From the NCBI RefSeq assembly GCF_017676365.1, contig NZ_JADKMA010000006.1, positions 1-64,000 on the forward strand: 64,000 nucleotides of DNA, read 5' to 3'. The translations under genes and the position numbers were made by a program. Under the pieces are notes generated by a model, which had not been told where the DNA came from, did no database searches, and worked only from the letters and a program-made list of their open reading frames with translations. The DNA comes from Streptomyces oryzae (lineage in GTDB: Bacteria; Actinomycetota; Actinomycetes; Streptomycetales; Streptomycetaceae). This document shows, one piece after another, positions 35,095-44,593 of this stretch (positions within the stretch are counted from its first letter, which is position 1; each line of letters opens with the position of its first letter).

Positions 35095-36003
35095 TCAGGT
35101 GTGCGGGACGACCGCGACGGGTGCGCGGGAATGGTGCATGACGGCGTGCGCGACCGGCCCGACGTGAGCGCCGAAGCGGGACGGCCGGTGCCGTCGCCCC
35201 ACCACCAGCAAAGAGCCGTTCTCCGCAGCTCGCAGCAGCAACGAGGCGGGTTGTTCGAGTACGGCGCGCGCGTCCACTTCGACACCGGGAAACTTCTCGC
35301 ACCACGGCTGCATCATTTTCGCCAGTGCATCAGCGCGTTCGTCCAGCAGGTCTTCCAATGCCAGACCGGCCAATGGCATGGGACGCGCCCCGTAGTAGGG
35401 CCGCGGTTCCCAACCGTGCCTGATCTCCAGCGGCACCGACCGACGCTGCGCCGCTTCGAAAGCGAACGCAAACAGCTCATCGCAGGGATGCCGGACATCC
35501 ACGCCGGCCACAATGCGGCGTGACGTGTCTGCCTGGTCTCCCGGGCCTGTCGCCAGAGCCTCGTCCCGGCTCGGGCTGTCGGTGTCCGTCCGGACGAGCA
35601 CGACGGGGCACTGTACGTGGGCGACGGTCGGGAGAGCGACGGATCCGACCAGAAAGCCCCCGAGAGAACTGAGCCCCCGGGACCCGATGACCACCACGTC
35701 CGACGTACGGGACAACTCCGTCAGCACCCAGGCCGGCTCTCCCACGGTCGTCCTCGTGTCCAGGGAGAGGCCAGGGAAGCGCGCCGCGAGCTCGACAGCC
35801 GCGGCCTGGACGAGCTGTTCTGCTCGCTGACGCGTCGCGTCGTCCTCGTCCGGAACAACCATCTGGTCGAGTGCGCTCTCCGCGACCTGCACATGCACGA
35901 GTCGGAGCGACGCGTTCCGTGCCACGGCCTCGCGGGCGGCCCAACGAGCTGCGGCCGCGCTTTGCGGCGTGCCATCGACACCCGCTGTAACGACATGAGC
36001 CAT
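35095..36003 (-). CDS. universal stress protein, two UspA domains (302 aa)
   Basis: I start the gene at the ATG at 36003, where the first strand MAHVVTAGVDGTPQSAAAARW begins; the open frame extends much further but without Usp features. Domain 1 (about 1-140) has the ATP-binding loop VVIGSRGLSSLGGFLVGSVA and ends CPVVLVR. Domain 2 (about 155-302) starts RRIVAGVDVRHPCDEL and ends SRFGAHVGPVAHAVMHHSRA. It is 21 bases downstream of a CBS-BON gene and close upstream of pncB, so these are likely one transcript of stress genes. Confidence 0.9.
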   Translation of the reverse strand: MAHVVTAGVDGTPQSAAAARWAAREAVARNASLRLVHVQVAESALDQMVVPDEDDATRQRAEQLVQAAAVELAARFPGLSLDTRTTVGEPAWVLTELSRTSDVVVIGSRGLSSLGGFLVGSVALPTVAHVQCPVVLVRTDTDSPSRDEALATGPGDQADTSRRIVAGVDVRHPCDELFAFAFEAAQRRSVPLEIRHGWEPRPYYGARPMPLAGLALEDLLDERADALAKMMQPWCEKFPGVEVDARAVLEQPASLLLRAAENGSLLVVGRRHRPSRFGAHVGPVAHAVMHHSRAPVAVVPHT

Positions 36004-36023
36004 ATCTCGCACCCTCAGTTCTC

Positions 36024-36695
36024 CTACGCCGCTTTCCGGGGCCGGCCGGCCACCTCGAGATCGAGCTGGACGTCGACCACACCGTCGACCCTCCGGCAGA
36101 GCACCTCGATCAGCGGCAGGGAGTCCTCGCTGCCGATCTCCCCGCGGAGCTTCACCACTCCGTCGGCGACAGCGGCTGTCACCTGCCCCCGTGACAGGCC
36201 GAGCGCGTGCCCGAGCACCTCGTCGACGATCTCGTCCTCGATGGCGCTGTCCTTGCGCAGAAAGACGCGCAGCAGATCGGCGCGGCTCAGCACGCCGATC
36301 ACCTGCCCCGTCTCGTTCACCACAGGCAGCCGCTTCACACCTTGCGTTTGCATGGCCCGGGCCGCTTCCACCACCGTCCACTCGGGACCGGCAACCACGG
36401 CAGGACTTGTCATCAGTCCGCCTGCTGTACCAGCCTCGGCCCTGGCCCCGGCCTGCCTGCGATGTCTCTTGTGCCCAACCGGCAGCAGATCTGCCGCCGG
36501 CTCCGCCGGCTCGGCCTGCGCCTGGAGCAGGTCCCCTTCGGAGACCACTCCCACCGGACGGTCACGGTCGTCGACCACGGGCAGCGCACTGATGTCGTGC
36601 TCGGCCAGCAGCCGAGCCGTGTCCTTGAGGCCCGTCCCGGTGTGCACGCACACAGCAGGCCGGGTCATCAGGTCCCGCACTGTTCTGTGGGTCAT
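36024..36695 (-). CDS. CBS-domain pair plus BON domain protein (223 aa)
   Basis: Same layout as the protein at 31.8-32.5 kb: CBS 1 (TVRDLMTRPAVCVHTGTGLK, ALPVVDDRDRPVGVVSEGDL), CBS 2 (GLMTSPAVVAGPEWTVVEAA, KRLPVVNETGQVIGVLSRAD), then the BON-like segment VTAAVADGVVKLRGEIGSE. The ATG at 36695 is chosen with AGGAG nine bases upstream; a TTG six bases earlier is less likely. It is 13 bases downstream of a universal stress gene and 20 bases upstream of another, so it is in the middle of a stress operon. Confidence 0.9.
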   Translation of the reverse strand: MTHRTVRDLMTRPAVCVHTGTGLKDTARLLAEHDISALPVVDDRDRPVGVVSEGDLLQAQAEPAEPAADLLPVGHKRHRRQAGARAEAGTAGGLMTSPAVVAGPEWTVVEAARAMQTQGVKRLPVVNETGQVIGVLSRADLLRVFLRKDSAIEDEIVDEVLGHALGLSRGQVTAAVADGVVKLRGEIGSEDSLPLIEVLCRRVDGVVDVQLDLEVAGRPRKAA

Positions 36696-36708
36696 CCTCA
36701 ACGGCTCC

Positions 36709-37563
36709 TCACGCTGTCATCGGTTCGGGCACTACAGCGACAGGGCACGGCGCGCGCATGAGCGCCGCATGGTTGGCCAGGCCCAGCTCCAGACCGAAGA
36801 TGCCCTGCCGTCTGCGCGCCCCCACCACCAGCAGTCCGGCGTCCCGGGCCACATCGAGAAGGACGTGCCAAGGGGTCCCTTCCAGGACGGCGGTACGCAC
36901 GTTCACGCGGGCCGGCACGGGGAGCGCCAGCGCGTCCAACGACTCCCCCGCGCGGGCGCGTGCCGTCACCCCCTCCGGGTCACTGCCCTCGCGTCGGCCG
37001 AGGGCATGCACACACTCCAGATCCCAGCCACGTGCCTCGGCCTCCTCAACGGCGAAAGAAACCGCCGCCGTGCCCTGACTCCTGGCGCTCACGCCGAGTA
37101 CGACAGTCCCGGACCCGCCGAAAGTCCGTACACCGCCCCGGACCACGACCGTCGGACAGGTGGCACGCCCTGCCGTGCCGAGAGCGACCGAGCCGAGCAG
37201 CATTTCCCTCACCGGCTCACGCCCGCGCGCGCCCGTCACCACCATGGCCGCCGACTCACCGGCCCTCAAGAGCATCTCCACCGGGTCGCTGCCCTGAATC
37301 TCGGCGGTGACGTGCGCGTCGGGTTGCCGCCGGGCCGCTCGCTGCTGAGCGGCGGCGAGAATGCGTTCTGCCAGTATCCGTTCCGGGGACTGCCCCGAGT
37401 CCGCCTGCGGGGACGGGCTCTCACAGTGTTCGAAGCGCTGCCACAGCGACGCGTGAAGCACACGCAGCGGGACACCGCGCAGCACCGCCTCGTCCGCGGC
37501 CCAGTCGACGGCTTCCAGACCGGACTCGGACCCGTCGACGCCCACTACAACCGGACGTTCCAC
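36709..37563 (-). CDS. universal stress protein, two UspA domains (284 aa)
   Basis: Starts with a GTG preceded by GGAGGGTGACC. Domain 1 begins ERPVVVGVDGSESGLEAVDW and contains TGARGREPVREMLLGSVALG, the ATP loop, ending CPTVVVR. Domain 2 begins GTVVLGVSARSQGTAAVSFA and ends ANHAALMRAPCPVAVVPEP. It is closely related in layout to the rightward gene at 28.6 kb (both open ERP-LVVGVDGS and share VLHASLW/VHASLW). Probably the first gene of the leftward Usp-CBS-Usp-pncB unit. Confidence 0.92.
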   Translation of the reverse strand: MERPVVVGVDGSESGLEAVDWAADEAVLRGVPLRVLHASLWQRFEHCESPSPQADSGQSPERILAERILAAAQQRAARRQPDAHVTAEIQGSDPVEMLLRAGESAAMVVTGARGREPVREMLLGSVALGTAGRATCPTVVVRGGVRTFGGSGTVVLGVSARSQGTAAVSFAVEEAEARGWDLECVHALGRREGSDPEGVTARARAGESLDALALPVPARVNVRTAVLEGTPWHVLLDVARDAGLLVVGARRRQGIFGLELGLANHAALMRAPCPVAVVPEPMTA

Positions 37564-37714
37564 CGGTCACCCTCCAGCCTCATCACCCGCCGGCAAGAGT
37601 CCACCCCGACGGCCCGACCGATAGCCTGCTCGCCGCCCGGCCCCCCGTCCGTCCGCTCACGCACCGTGTGCACCCCTGAGCAAGTCCATACGCAAGAGTG
37701 GCCATACCGCCTCC

Positions 37715-37999
37715 TTACGGAGTGACCTCCAGGACGTCCCGCGCGGCGCGGCGGGGCGTGCGGGCGCCCATCGGGCCGTAGCCCAGGCGCAGGATCATCT
37801 GGACGCGGCCCGCGTCGCCAGCAGCACGCCTGTCCGGCGGATCAACTGTCGGCATCGCCCGCATCGGCGTACAGATCGACGCTCCCTTCCGGCAGTGACA
37901 GAGGAACCGCCACGGCTGGGCGTTGTGCGTCGACGGAGCCGCGAACGCGTCGCCGACCAGTTCCGTCACCGTCATGTCGTTGATCGCTGTCGCCGACAT
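37715..37999 (-). pseudogene. nitroreductase (Acg-type) remnant with central deletion
   Basis: The frame begins VTELVGDAFAAPSTHNAQPW, the conserved N-terminus of Acg-family nitroreductases, and after about 35 unrelated residues ends VQMILRLGYGPMGARTPRR and DVLEVTP, the conserved C-terminus. The intact paralogue at 49.0-50.0 kb has about 230 residues between these two blocks. A frameshift near 37885 is also needed to keep the sequence after PW in register. The FMN-binding core is gone, so it cannot function. Confidence 0.75.
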
Positions 38000-38127
38000 C
38001 GCTCACCTCCTCGCCCCCTCCAGCGTGCCCCCTCACCCGGTCGGCGGCCACCGCAGCGGACGCCCCCAGCAGCACGGCACCGGCGCCTTCCCGCCCGCCG
38101 CCGTCGGCGCACACCGCGTGGGGGAGG

Positions 38128-38500
38128 AGATGCGGGAGGACCATGTACCGCGGGAGCACCCGGCCGATGGTCCAGTGGTCGTGGTCGTGGATCCACGGCA
38201 GCCGGGCCAGGCGGTTTCCCGTACGCCTTCGAAGCCGCGGAGCTGCGCGGGGCGAGCCTGCGCGCGATCCGCGTGTGGAAGCCGCCGCCTGTCTGCACCT
38301 ACGGCCCGCGGATGGTCGACCAGCACGAACGGATCGAGCTCGGGCGACGGGAGCACCATCTGCTCCGGACGGCTCTTCATCCCCTGGGCGCGAGCGGTAC
38401 CCCTCCAGGCACGGCGAGACCGCGGCCGGGATCGACCGGGCGCTTCGTGCAGCACGACGGCGCGGCGGACGCCGGAACCAACACGCAACTGGTGTGATGG
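38128..38500 (+). pseudogene. universal stress protein remnant, frameshifted
   Basis: One frame gives ADGPVVVVVDPRQPGQAVS; a second continues as YAFEAAELRGASLRAIRVW and KPPPVCTYGPRMVDQ; a third holds RERYPSRHGETA. This is the start and first helix region of a second UspA domain (V-G-V-D, FEAA-LRGA-L-A-HVW). The ATP loop and C-terminus are missing and the frame breaks at least twice. Confidence 0.65.
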
Positions 38501-38586
38501 TTCGTCATCAGCTGCCCGGAACAGCCTCCGCCACCTGCACCTGCCGCCACCTGGCCCGGCGGTCCCTAGCAACACTGGAGGGTGCC

Positions 38587-41034
38587 ATGCCTGACCGGAA
38601 CACCAACGGACCCCTGGTGAGACGGTTTGAGGATCTCTCATACGGCGATGTGGCCGTGGTCGGCGGCAAGAACGCTTCCCTCGGGGAGATGATCCGAAGC
38701 CTGTCCTCGCAGGGTGTCCGGGTCCCGGGCGGCTTCGCCACCACCGCACACGCCTACCGGGAGTTTCTGGAGGCCGGCGACCTGCACTCCCGTATCCAGC
38801 GCGAAATCGAGGCTCTGCACCGGGGGGCCGAACTGGCGACGGTGGGCGAGGAGATCCGGCGCGCGCTCCGCGGCACCGAACTCCCACCGCATGTGGCCGA
38901 CGCCATCCGCGACGCGTACCGCTCCCTCGGCGACACGCTCCAGCGCACGGACCCGGATGTGGCGGTGCGCTCCAGCGCCACCGCCGAGGACCTTCCCGAG
39001 GCCAGCTTCGCGGGGCAGCAGGAGAGCTACCTGGGCATCAGCGGAGAGGAAGCGCTGCTGGTCGCCTGCAGGCGCTGCTACGCCTCGCTGTTCACCGACC
39101 GGGCGATCAGCTACCGCGAGCAGCACGGTTTCGACCATCTGGAAGTGGCACTGTCCGTCGGCGTGCAGCAGATGGTCCGTTCCGACAAGGCCAGCGCCGG
39201 GGTGATGTTCACCCTCGACACCGACAGCGGCTTCCCTCGTGTCGTGCTGATCAACGCGTCCTGGGGGCTGGGCGAGTCTGTGGTCTCGGGCGCTGTGGAC
39301 CCTGACGAGTACCAGGTCTTCAAACCCCTGCTCGACCGGGCAGACCTCAATCCGGTGATCTCCAAGACAACCGGCGGAAAGCAGAGCCAGATCGTGTACA
39401 GCGAGGTGGCGGGGAAGGCTCCCACCATCACCGTCGGCACCACTGCGCAGCAGCGGGCGGCGTACGTCCTCGACGACGGCGAGATCCTGCAACTGGCCCG
39501 GTGGGGCGTCGCGATCGAGGAACACTACGGCCGGCCAATGGACATCGAATGGGCGAAGGACGGTCTCAGCGGCGACCTGCACATCGTCCAGGCCCGGCCG
39601 GAGACCGTCCAGGCCCGCAAACAGGCCGCCACCTTGCGCTCCTACCAGCTGAACGAACACGGCCACAGGCTGGTCGACGGCCTGGCCATCGGCGATGCCA
39701 TCGCTGCCGGAAAAGTATGCAAGCTGCGCAGTACCGAGGAGATCGGCCGGTTCGAGAACGGCGCGGTTCTGGTCACGGGATCGACCGATCCGGACTGGGA
39801 ACCGATCATGAAGCGGGCTGCCGCCATCGTCACCGATCACGGTGGCCGCACCTCACACGCCGCCATCGTGAGCCGCGAACTGGGCGTGGCCGCCGTCGTG
39901 GGCACGGGGAACGGCACCGATGCGCTGGGCGACGGCCAGGAGGTCACCGTCTCCTGTGCCGAGGGCGAGGAGGGCCACGTCTACGCGGGCACCCTCGACT
40001 ACGACGAGCACGACATCGACCTGGCCAGGGTCCCCGACACCGCCACCGGTGTCATGCTCAACATCGCCAACCCCTCCGCGGCCTTCCGGTGGTGGCGGCT
40101 GCCGGCCGACGGGGTGGGCCTGGCCCGGATGGAGTTCATCGTCAACAACCACATCCAGATCCATCCCATGGCCCTGGTCCACTACGGCGACCTCGCCGAC
40201 GAGACGGCCCGGCAGCGTATCGCCGAACTCACCTTCGGCTACGACGACAAGACGGAGTTCTTCGTCGACCGCCTGGCGTACGGCATCTCCCGCATCGCAG
40301 CGGCCTGGTGGCCCAAGCCGGTCATCGTCCGGATGAGCGACTTCAAGACCAACGAGTACGCGAAGCTCATCGGCGGCTCGGTCTTCGAACCGCCGGAAGA
40401 GAACCCCATGCTCGGTTGGCGAGGAGCCAGCCGCTACTACAGCGAGGGCTACCGTGCTGGCTTCGGCCTCGAATGCCGTGCCATCCGCCGGGTCAGAGAC
40501 ACCATGGGACTGACCAACACCATCGTCATGATCCCCTTCTGCCGCACCCTTCAGGAGGCCGACCGCGTCCTCGCGGCCATGGCCGACCACGACCTGGTCC
40601 GCGGCGGCAACGGCCTGGAGTGCTACGTGATGGCGGAAATCCCCGCCAACATCGTTCTCGCCGAGCAGTTCGCCGAGCGCTTCGACGGCTTCTCCATCGG
40701 CAGCAACGACCTCACCCAGCTCACCCTCGGCGTCGACCGGGACTCCGAACAGCTCTCACAGCTGTTCAACGAACGCGATCCGGCCGTCACCCACAGCATC
40801 CAGGCGCTGATCGCCGATGCGCACGGCAAATCCCGCAAAGTCGGGCTGTGCGGGCAGCGTCCCAGCGACGACCCCGACTTCGCACGCCTCCTGGTCCGCG
40901 CCGGTATCGACTCGGTCTCAGTCGCCCCTGACAGCTTCCTTCTCGTCAAGGAGAATGTCGCCACCGCCGAGAGCGAGCTGAGGCAGCAGGAGGAGGCACC
41001 CGGAGCGGACGAAGCCGAGGAGGCCGGCCGATGA
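38587..41034 (+). CDS. ppsA: phosphoenolpyruvate synthase (815 aa)
   Basis: Converts pyruvate and ATP to PEP, AMP and phosphate. All three domains are visible: the N-terminal ATP-binding domain with GGKNASLGEMIRSL and VRSSATAEDLPEASFAGQQE; the phosphohistidine domain with GGRTSHAAIVSRELG, whose histidine is the phosphoryl carrier (about residue 423); and the C-terminal TIM barrel with GSNDLTQLTLGVDRDS and the acid-base cysteine in GLCGQRPSDDPDFA. Start at the ATG 38587 with GGAGGG upstream. PEP synthase with Usp and CBS genes is a known pairing in hypoxia islands, for gluconeogenic or PEP-pool control. Its stop overlaps the remnant of a D-lactate dehydrogenase gene. Confidence 0.93.
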   Translation: MPDRNTNGPLVRRFEDLSYGDVAVVGGKNASLGEMIRSLSSQGVRVPGGFATTAHAYREFLEAGDLHSRIQREIEALHRGAELATVGEEIRRALRGTELPPHVADAIRDAYRSLGDTLQRTDPDVAVRSSATAEDLPEASFAGQQESYLGISGEEALLVACRRCYASLFTDRAISYREQHGFDHLEVALSVGVQQMVRSDKASAGVMFTLDTDSGFPRVVLINASWGLGESVVSGAVDPDEYQVFKPLLDRADLNPVISKTTGGKQSQIVYSEVAGKAPTITVGTTAQQRAAYVLDDGEILQLARWGVAIEEHYGRPMDIEWAKDGLSGDLHIVQARPETVQARKQAATLRSYQLNEHGHRLVDGLAIGDAIAAGKVCKLRSTEEIGRFENGAVLVTGSTDPDWEPIMKRAAAIVTDHGGRTSHAAIVSRELGVAAVVGTGNGTDALGDGQEVTVSCAEGEEGHVYAGTLDYDEHDIDLARVPDTATGVMLNIANPSAAFRWWRLPADGVGLARMEFIVNNHIQIHPMALVHYGDLADETARQRIAELTFGYDDKTEFFVDRLAYGISRIAAAWWPKPVIVRMSDFKTNEYAKLIGGSVFEPPEENPMLGWRGASRYYSEGYRAGFGLECRAIRRVRDTMGLTNTIVMIPFCRTLQEADRVLAAMADHDLVRGGNGLECYVMAEIPANIVLAEQFAERFDGFSIGSNDLTQLTLGVDRDSEQLSQLFNERDPAVTHSIQALIADAHGKSRKVGLCGQRPSDDPDFARLLVRAGIDSVSVAPDSFLLVKENVATAESELRQQEEAPGADEAEEAGR

Positions 41035-41165
41035 AGATCTCCATCTTCGAGGCCGAGGGCTGGAACGCGAGGTGTTCCGGCCCCTGACCGACGACCACGA
41101 TCTGCGGTTCGAGGACCGACCGCTCGACCCGGCCGTGGCACACGAGCACGCCGACGCCCCCTGAC
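41031..41165 (+). pseudogene. D-lactate dehydrogenase-like N-terminal remnant
   Basis: The ATG overlaps the PEP synthase stop (ATGA), as if translationally coupled. MKISIFEAEGWN runs into a stop after 18 codons, but the next frame continues REVFRPLTDDHDLRFEDRP and LDPAVAHEHADA, the start of 2-hydroxyacid (D-lactate) dehydrogenases. A frameshift near 41065 and loss of the rest leave only about 40 residues. The intact pair would link PEP synthase to lactate use. Confidence 0.65.
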
Positions 41166-41374
41166 ACCGCATCGTCGACGCAGCCGCCCGCACACGCTGC
41201 GGCAACTTCCCGCCGACCGGGCTCCAGGGTTCGATCTCATAAGCCGCACCATCGGCGTGCGTGGTCAGCGCCGGTACCTCGACGGTCACACCCTCCGCAC
41301 CGCGCCTCCGCCAGGAGGCGGGGAGCGTCCCCGGCGGCCGGCCGGGCGAGCCGGTGGTGACGGTCCTCTCGGCG

Positions 41375-41746
41375 CTACCGTGGCGGCTCGTCACCGGTTT
41401 CTGCCACGTACGCCTCGTTGAACGCGGCGAAGGCCCGGGCTCCATAGATGGTCGCGGGTCCTCCGTTCATCAGGAAGGTGACGCCGATGGCCTCGGCAGC
41501 TTCCTGCGGAGTCGCGCCTTCCTGGACAGCGCTGTGGGCGTGTGCGGCCATACAGCCATCGCATTGCTTGCTGACGGCTACGGCAAACGCGATCAGTTCC
41601 TTGGTCTTCGCATCAAGGGTGCCCGTCTGCAGAGCGGCGTCGTGCAGTTCCCTGTAGCCCCGGTAGACATCCGGGATGGCGTGGCGCAGCTCCCGGGTGA
41701 GCGGGCGGAGCTCTTCCCGTACGGCCCTGCCGTAACTGCTGCTCAT
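41375..41746 (-). CDS. AhpD/carboxymuconolactone decarboxylase-like protein (123 aa)
   Basis: The AhpD-type CxxC signature appears as KQCDGCMAAHAHSAVQEGAT near residues 60-80, with the upstream helix LDAKTKELIAFAVAVS. This is the peroxidatic/thiol-disulfide fold rather than the decarboxylase branch. The protein probably acts in peroxide or alkyl-hydroperoxide defence; the substrate is not visible. Length is normal for the family. It is next to remnants of D-lactate dehydrogenase and PdhA. Confidence 0.88.
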   Translation of the reverse strand: MSSSYGRAVREELRPLTRELRHAIPDVYRGYRELHDAALQTGTLDAKTKELIAFAVAVSKQCDGCMAAHAHSAVQEGATPQEAAEAIGVTFLMNGGPATIYGARAFAAFNEAYVAETGDEPPR

Positions 41747-41929
41747 GACGTGCTCCGCCTCCGCAGGTCGTGGGTCGTGGGTCGCCCGGCGCTTTCAGTA
41801 TGAGCCTGCCGGCGCCGTACGGCGGGAACGCTTCGCTTCGGCGTGGTTCAGCCTCGGGACGGAGCTGCCGCACGTGGTCGGGAGCCCAGCGGCAATGGTG
41901 GAACGGGTGCGGCGAGTTGGCGGCCCGGG

Positions 41930-42350
41930 TCGTACATGGAGTGCGCGCGGAAGCGGTACGTCCGCAGCCCCAGGAAGAGCGGCCCGGTGCCGGCCCGGAC
42001 GCCCTCCGCTGCCCGGCGGGCGGTCTGCTCGACTGCCTCGACGTCCATGCCGTCCACGGACCAGGCGGGCATGCCGTAGGAGGCGGCGCGCATGGCCAGG
42101 TTGGTCAGTGCGTGACTGTGCTTCCGGTAGGTGGAAACCACTGCGTCGTCCGCAGTCAGGGCTTCGTTGACGCCGACGGCGACGGCCTCCTCTCCGATGT
42201 GGAGGTGGATGAAACCACGGATCTTCGCGGCGCTGTACAGCTTGACGCAGCGTTCCTCGAAGCGCCGGACGCGCAGAAGAGCCTCCAGCAGGGCCCGGTG
42301 CCCGGCGGCCGACGAGGCCGGCGGAAGGCCCGTTTCCCACCTGGTGTGCG
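41930..42350 (-). pseudogene. pyruvate dehydrogenase E1 alpha-like remnant with central deletion
   Basis: The open frame starts the homology with LLEALLRVRRFEERCVKLYS, GFIHLHIGEEAVAVGVNEAL and ADDAVVSTYRKHSHAL, the N-terminal part of PdhA, then jumps directly to RAASYGMPAWSVDGMDVEAV and ends at TYRFRAHSMYDPGR. The ~110 residues that include the thiamine-diphosphate motif (GDG...N) are missing in frame, and the C-terminal third after HSMYDP is replaced by unrelated sequence. The protein cannot bind cofactor. Frame continuity makes it look intact at first sight. Confidence 0.78.
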
Positions 42351-42570
42351 CCGCCGACGTGCTCCGAAGCCTTCGGGACCCTGAGAGTCTTCCTTGGGCT
42401 GCTGCCGTGTGCGGGAATCCTGCGGGTCTCTCCAGGGTGGACAGGGCACCGGTGGGCAAGCCGAGTTCACGCGCGCGCAGCACTCGGCGCATGACCAGCC
42501 GCGAAGCCGCGCCGGGCCGCATCGCGACAGGACGGTGGCCCGGACCCCGGCGGGGCGACTGTCCGGGGAG

Positions 42571-42807
42571 TTACCTGCGCCCCTGCGGAGACCATTCGTG
42601 GCTGGTTGCGGACCGTCCGTGTTCGAGGTGGCGGACATGGGCGTCGGGCCCGGGGAACACGAGCGTCACGTCGTCCGTGTCCGACCAGCGCACGTCGTAC
42701 GGAGGTGTCCCGTCTTCGTGACGGAGTCCGACGATCTCCCCGTCACGCCTGGGGACGCCGGTCGTCGGGCTTTCGATGATGAGTTGGTCGCCGAGGTGAG
42801 CTCGCAT
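42571..42807 (-). CDS. DUF1918 family protein (78 aa)
   Basis: A small beta-rich protein with MRAHLGDQLIIESPTTG at the start, RRDGEIVGLRHEDGTPPYDV and RWSDTDDVTLVFPGPDAHVR near the end, the DUF1918 pattern. These proteins are found beside Usp and other DosR-type genes and have unknown function. The ATG at 42807 has AAGGAAG upstream. Confidence 0.85.
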   Translation of the reverse strand: MRAHLGDQLIIESPTTGVPRRDGEIVGLRHEDGTPPYDVRWSDTDDVTLVFPGPDAHVRHLEHGRSATSHEWSPQGRR

Positions 42808-42879
42808 GATCGGCTTCCTTTTCCACAGAAGTGGTGCTGTAACCAGCGTGACATATACGGCAGGCCATCGCGGGTCGAG

Positions 42880-44116
42880 CCCGCTTGTCCGCGGGACGGA
42901 ACTGTGCCACCGCTGTGCTGCGGATACGCGGGCCACTGGGTGACGTCTCGCATGGCAGAGGCTCGCGGACGTCGCCGACGCACCGTGACTTCACCAGGTC
43001 GGCCAAAGACGGTGGCTGGGTGCCCAGCAGGTCGCGGAGGAGGGGAAGGGAGGCCCCGACGATCTGCAGAGCCAGGCAAACGCCAGCGCCACGACGAGGA
43101 AGGGGTTGGCCAAGGTGCCGGGTCGGATCCGGGAGCCGAGCCCGATGCCGAGCTGAGTGGCGCCCAATACCAGGAAGATCAGAGATTGGGGCGGCCGAGG
43201 ACCGAGGTTGCGCGGCAGGCGGCGGACGCCATCGCCACGCCGATGTCTGCCCGGCGCAGAACTGGTCCGTTGACGCCGTCACCGGTCATGGCCACCACAT
43301 GCCCGGCCCGTTGGTGGGACTGGACGGTGTCGATTTTCTACTCAGGGGCCGCACGAGCGAAACACCCGCACCGCCGTCGGGTCTCCCACCGTTCCGGCCC
43401 GCAGCTGTGCTCCTGTCACCGCCCGCCCCGGCTGCGGCGATACCGAGCTGACGGGCGACGGCTTCGGCCGTCAGCGGATGATCACCTGTGACGAGCACGG
43501 GCGTGACGCCTGCGGCCCGACGGGCTGCGATCGTTTCGGTGGCCGCCGGCCGCGGTGGGGCGAGGATCGCGACGAGCCCGAGCAGCGCCGGCCCGCGCTC
43601 CCAGCCCTGTGCTGCTTCCGCTCCCCTGTCACCTGCGGATACGGCGAGCACTCGGTAGCCCTCCGAGGCCCATTCCTGTGCGCGCTTCAGCGTCTCGCCG
43701 CGCCGGGCTGCGTCGTCCGGAGTGATGAGGTCTGACTGCAGCACGGCTTCGGGCGCGCCCTTGCAGATGACGCCAAAGCTGTCCTGGTCGCTACGGTGCA
43801 CCGTGGTCATTCGCTTGCGCTCGCTGCTGAAGGGGATCTCATCCACGCGCGGCGTGAGCTCGCCCGGTTCCGCAGGCCAGCCGACGTTGCAGAGGAGTGC
43901 GCCTGGCGCGGCGCCAGCAGGGTTGCGATCCGGCCCGACGACGTCTCCAGGGACGACATCCGCGGCATTCAGCTCTCGTACGGCGCCGTCTCGCAGCACC
44001 CGGACAATGGGATGACAGGGTGCGCAGGGCCGCGACAGCGCGATCAGCGCGCGGCGGACCAGGACATGTCGCACCGGCCACGGCGGGGACCGGGGTGACA
44101 GATGTGGCCTGGACAC
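42880..44116 (-). pseudogene. P-type cation-transporting ATPase, deleted and frameshifted
   Basis: Consecutive blocks of a P2/P3-type ATPase can be read across frames: IVRVLRDGAVRELNAADVVP and PGDVV (actuator side), LLCNVG, EIPFSSERKRMTTVH (nucleotide-binding domain), GVICKGAPEAVL, VTPVLVTGDHPLTAEAVARQ and, shifted, VVAMTGDGVNDGPVLRRADI, then C-terminal helices near LIFLVLGATQLGIGLG. The TGES and DKTGT phosphorylation motifs are absent: the segment between VVP-GD-VV and ALLCNVG is lost. At least one frameshift follows. Such ATPases are normal DosR-cluster members. Confidence 0.8.
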
Positions 44117-44520
44117 GACGATCGGGGTCGGTCGATCCCGCGCAGCGCAAAGGTCCGCGCGCCGCGGCCTACGGGGCGCCGAGCAAGTCGCTCTCCCCGA
44201 CCGCGAATCGCCCGGCGAGGATCCCCTCGAGATGCAGGTGGTGTACTACGATTTCCAGCTGTTCACCGCCATCGACACCGGTGACGACAGCGTGCTGTAC
44301 CGGTCCGGCCCGACGGGCTACCGCCTCGTCCAGGCGCAGCCACTCACGGTCGGCGACCAGCGACCTGCCCGCTCCCCCGGAAGAACGTGGTCGAGGCCAA
44401 GCAGCAACTGGACCTCATCGGGTACCCGTTCGAGTTCTTCACCGCCGACACCGCCGGACGTGAAAACGTCTGTACCACCGTCACGACGACCATTACGGCC
44501 TGACCGCCCCCACCGAACCG
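44102..44520 (+). pseudogene. ribosome hibernation-promoting factor (long HPF) C-terminal remnant
   Basis: Spread over frames are MWPGHDDRGRSIPR, MQVVYYDFQLFTAIDTGDDS, VLYRSGPTGYRLVQAQPL, and, shifted, VEAKQQLDLIGYPFEFFTA with DHYGLTAP. They match the linker and S30AE C-terminal domain of long HPF-type proteins, which dimerise ribosomes. The N-terminal ribosome-binding domain is absent and at least two frame changes occur, so it is nonfunctional. Its presence fits the dormancy theme. Confidence 0.72.
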
Positions 44521-44593
44521 CGGTCCGACCTGCCAATGCCCGGCATTCCCGGTCACGGCGATCACACCGGTCACCCATGGAAGGAAGCACGAC

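Noticed and set aside
35095-36381. A 428-codon version of the universal stress protein
   Set aside because: The extra N-terminal part overlaps the CBS-BON gene in another frame and has no Usp features; the ATG at 36003 begins the conserved first strand.
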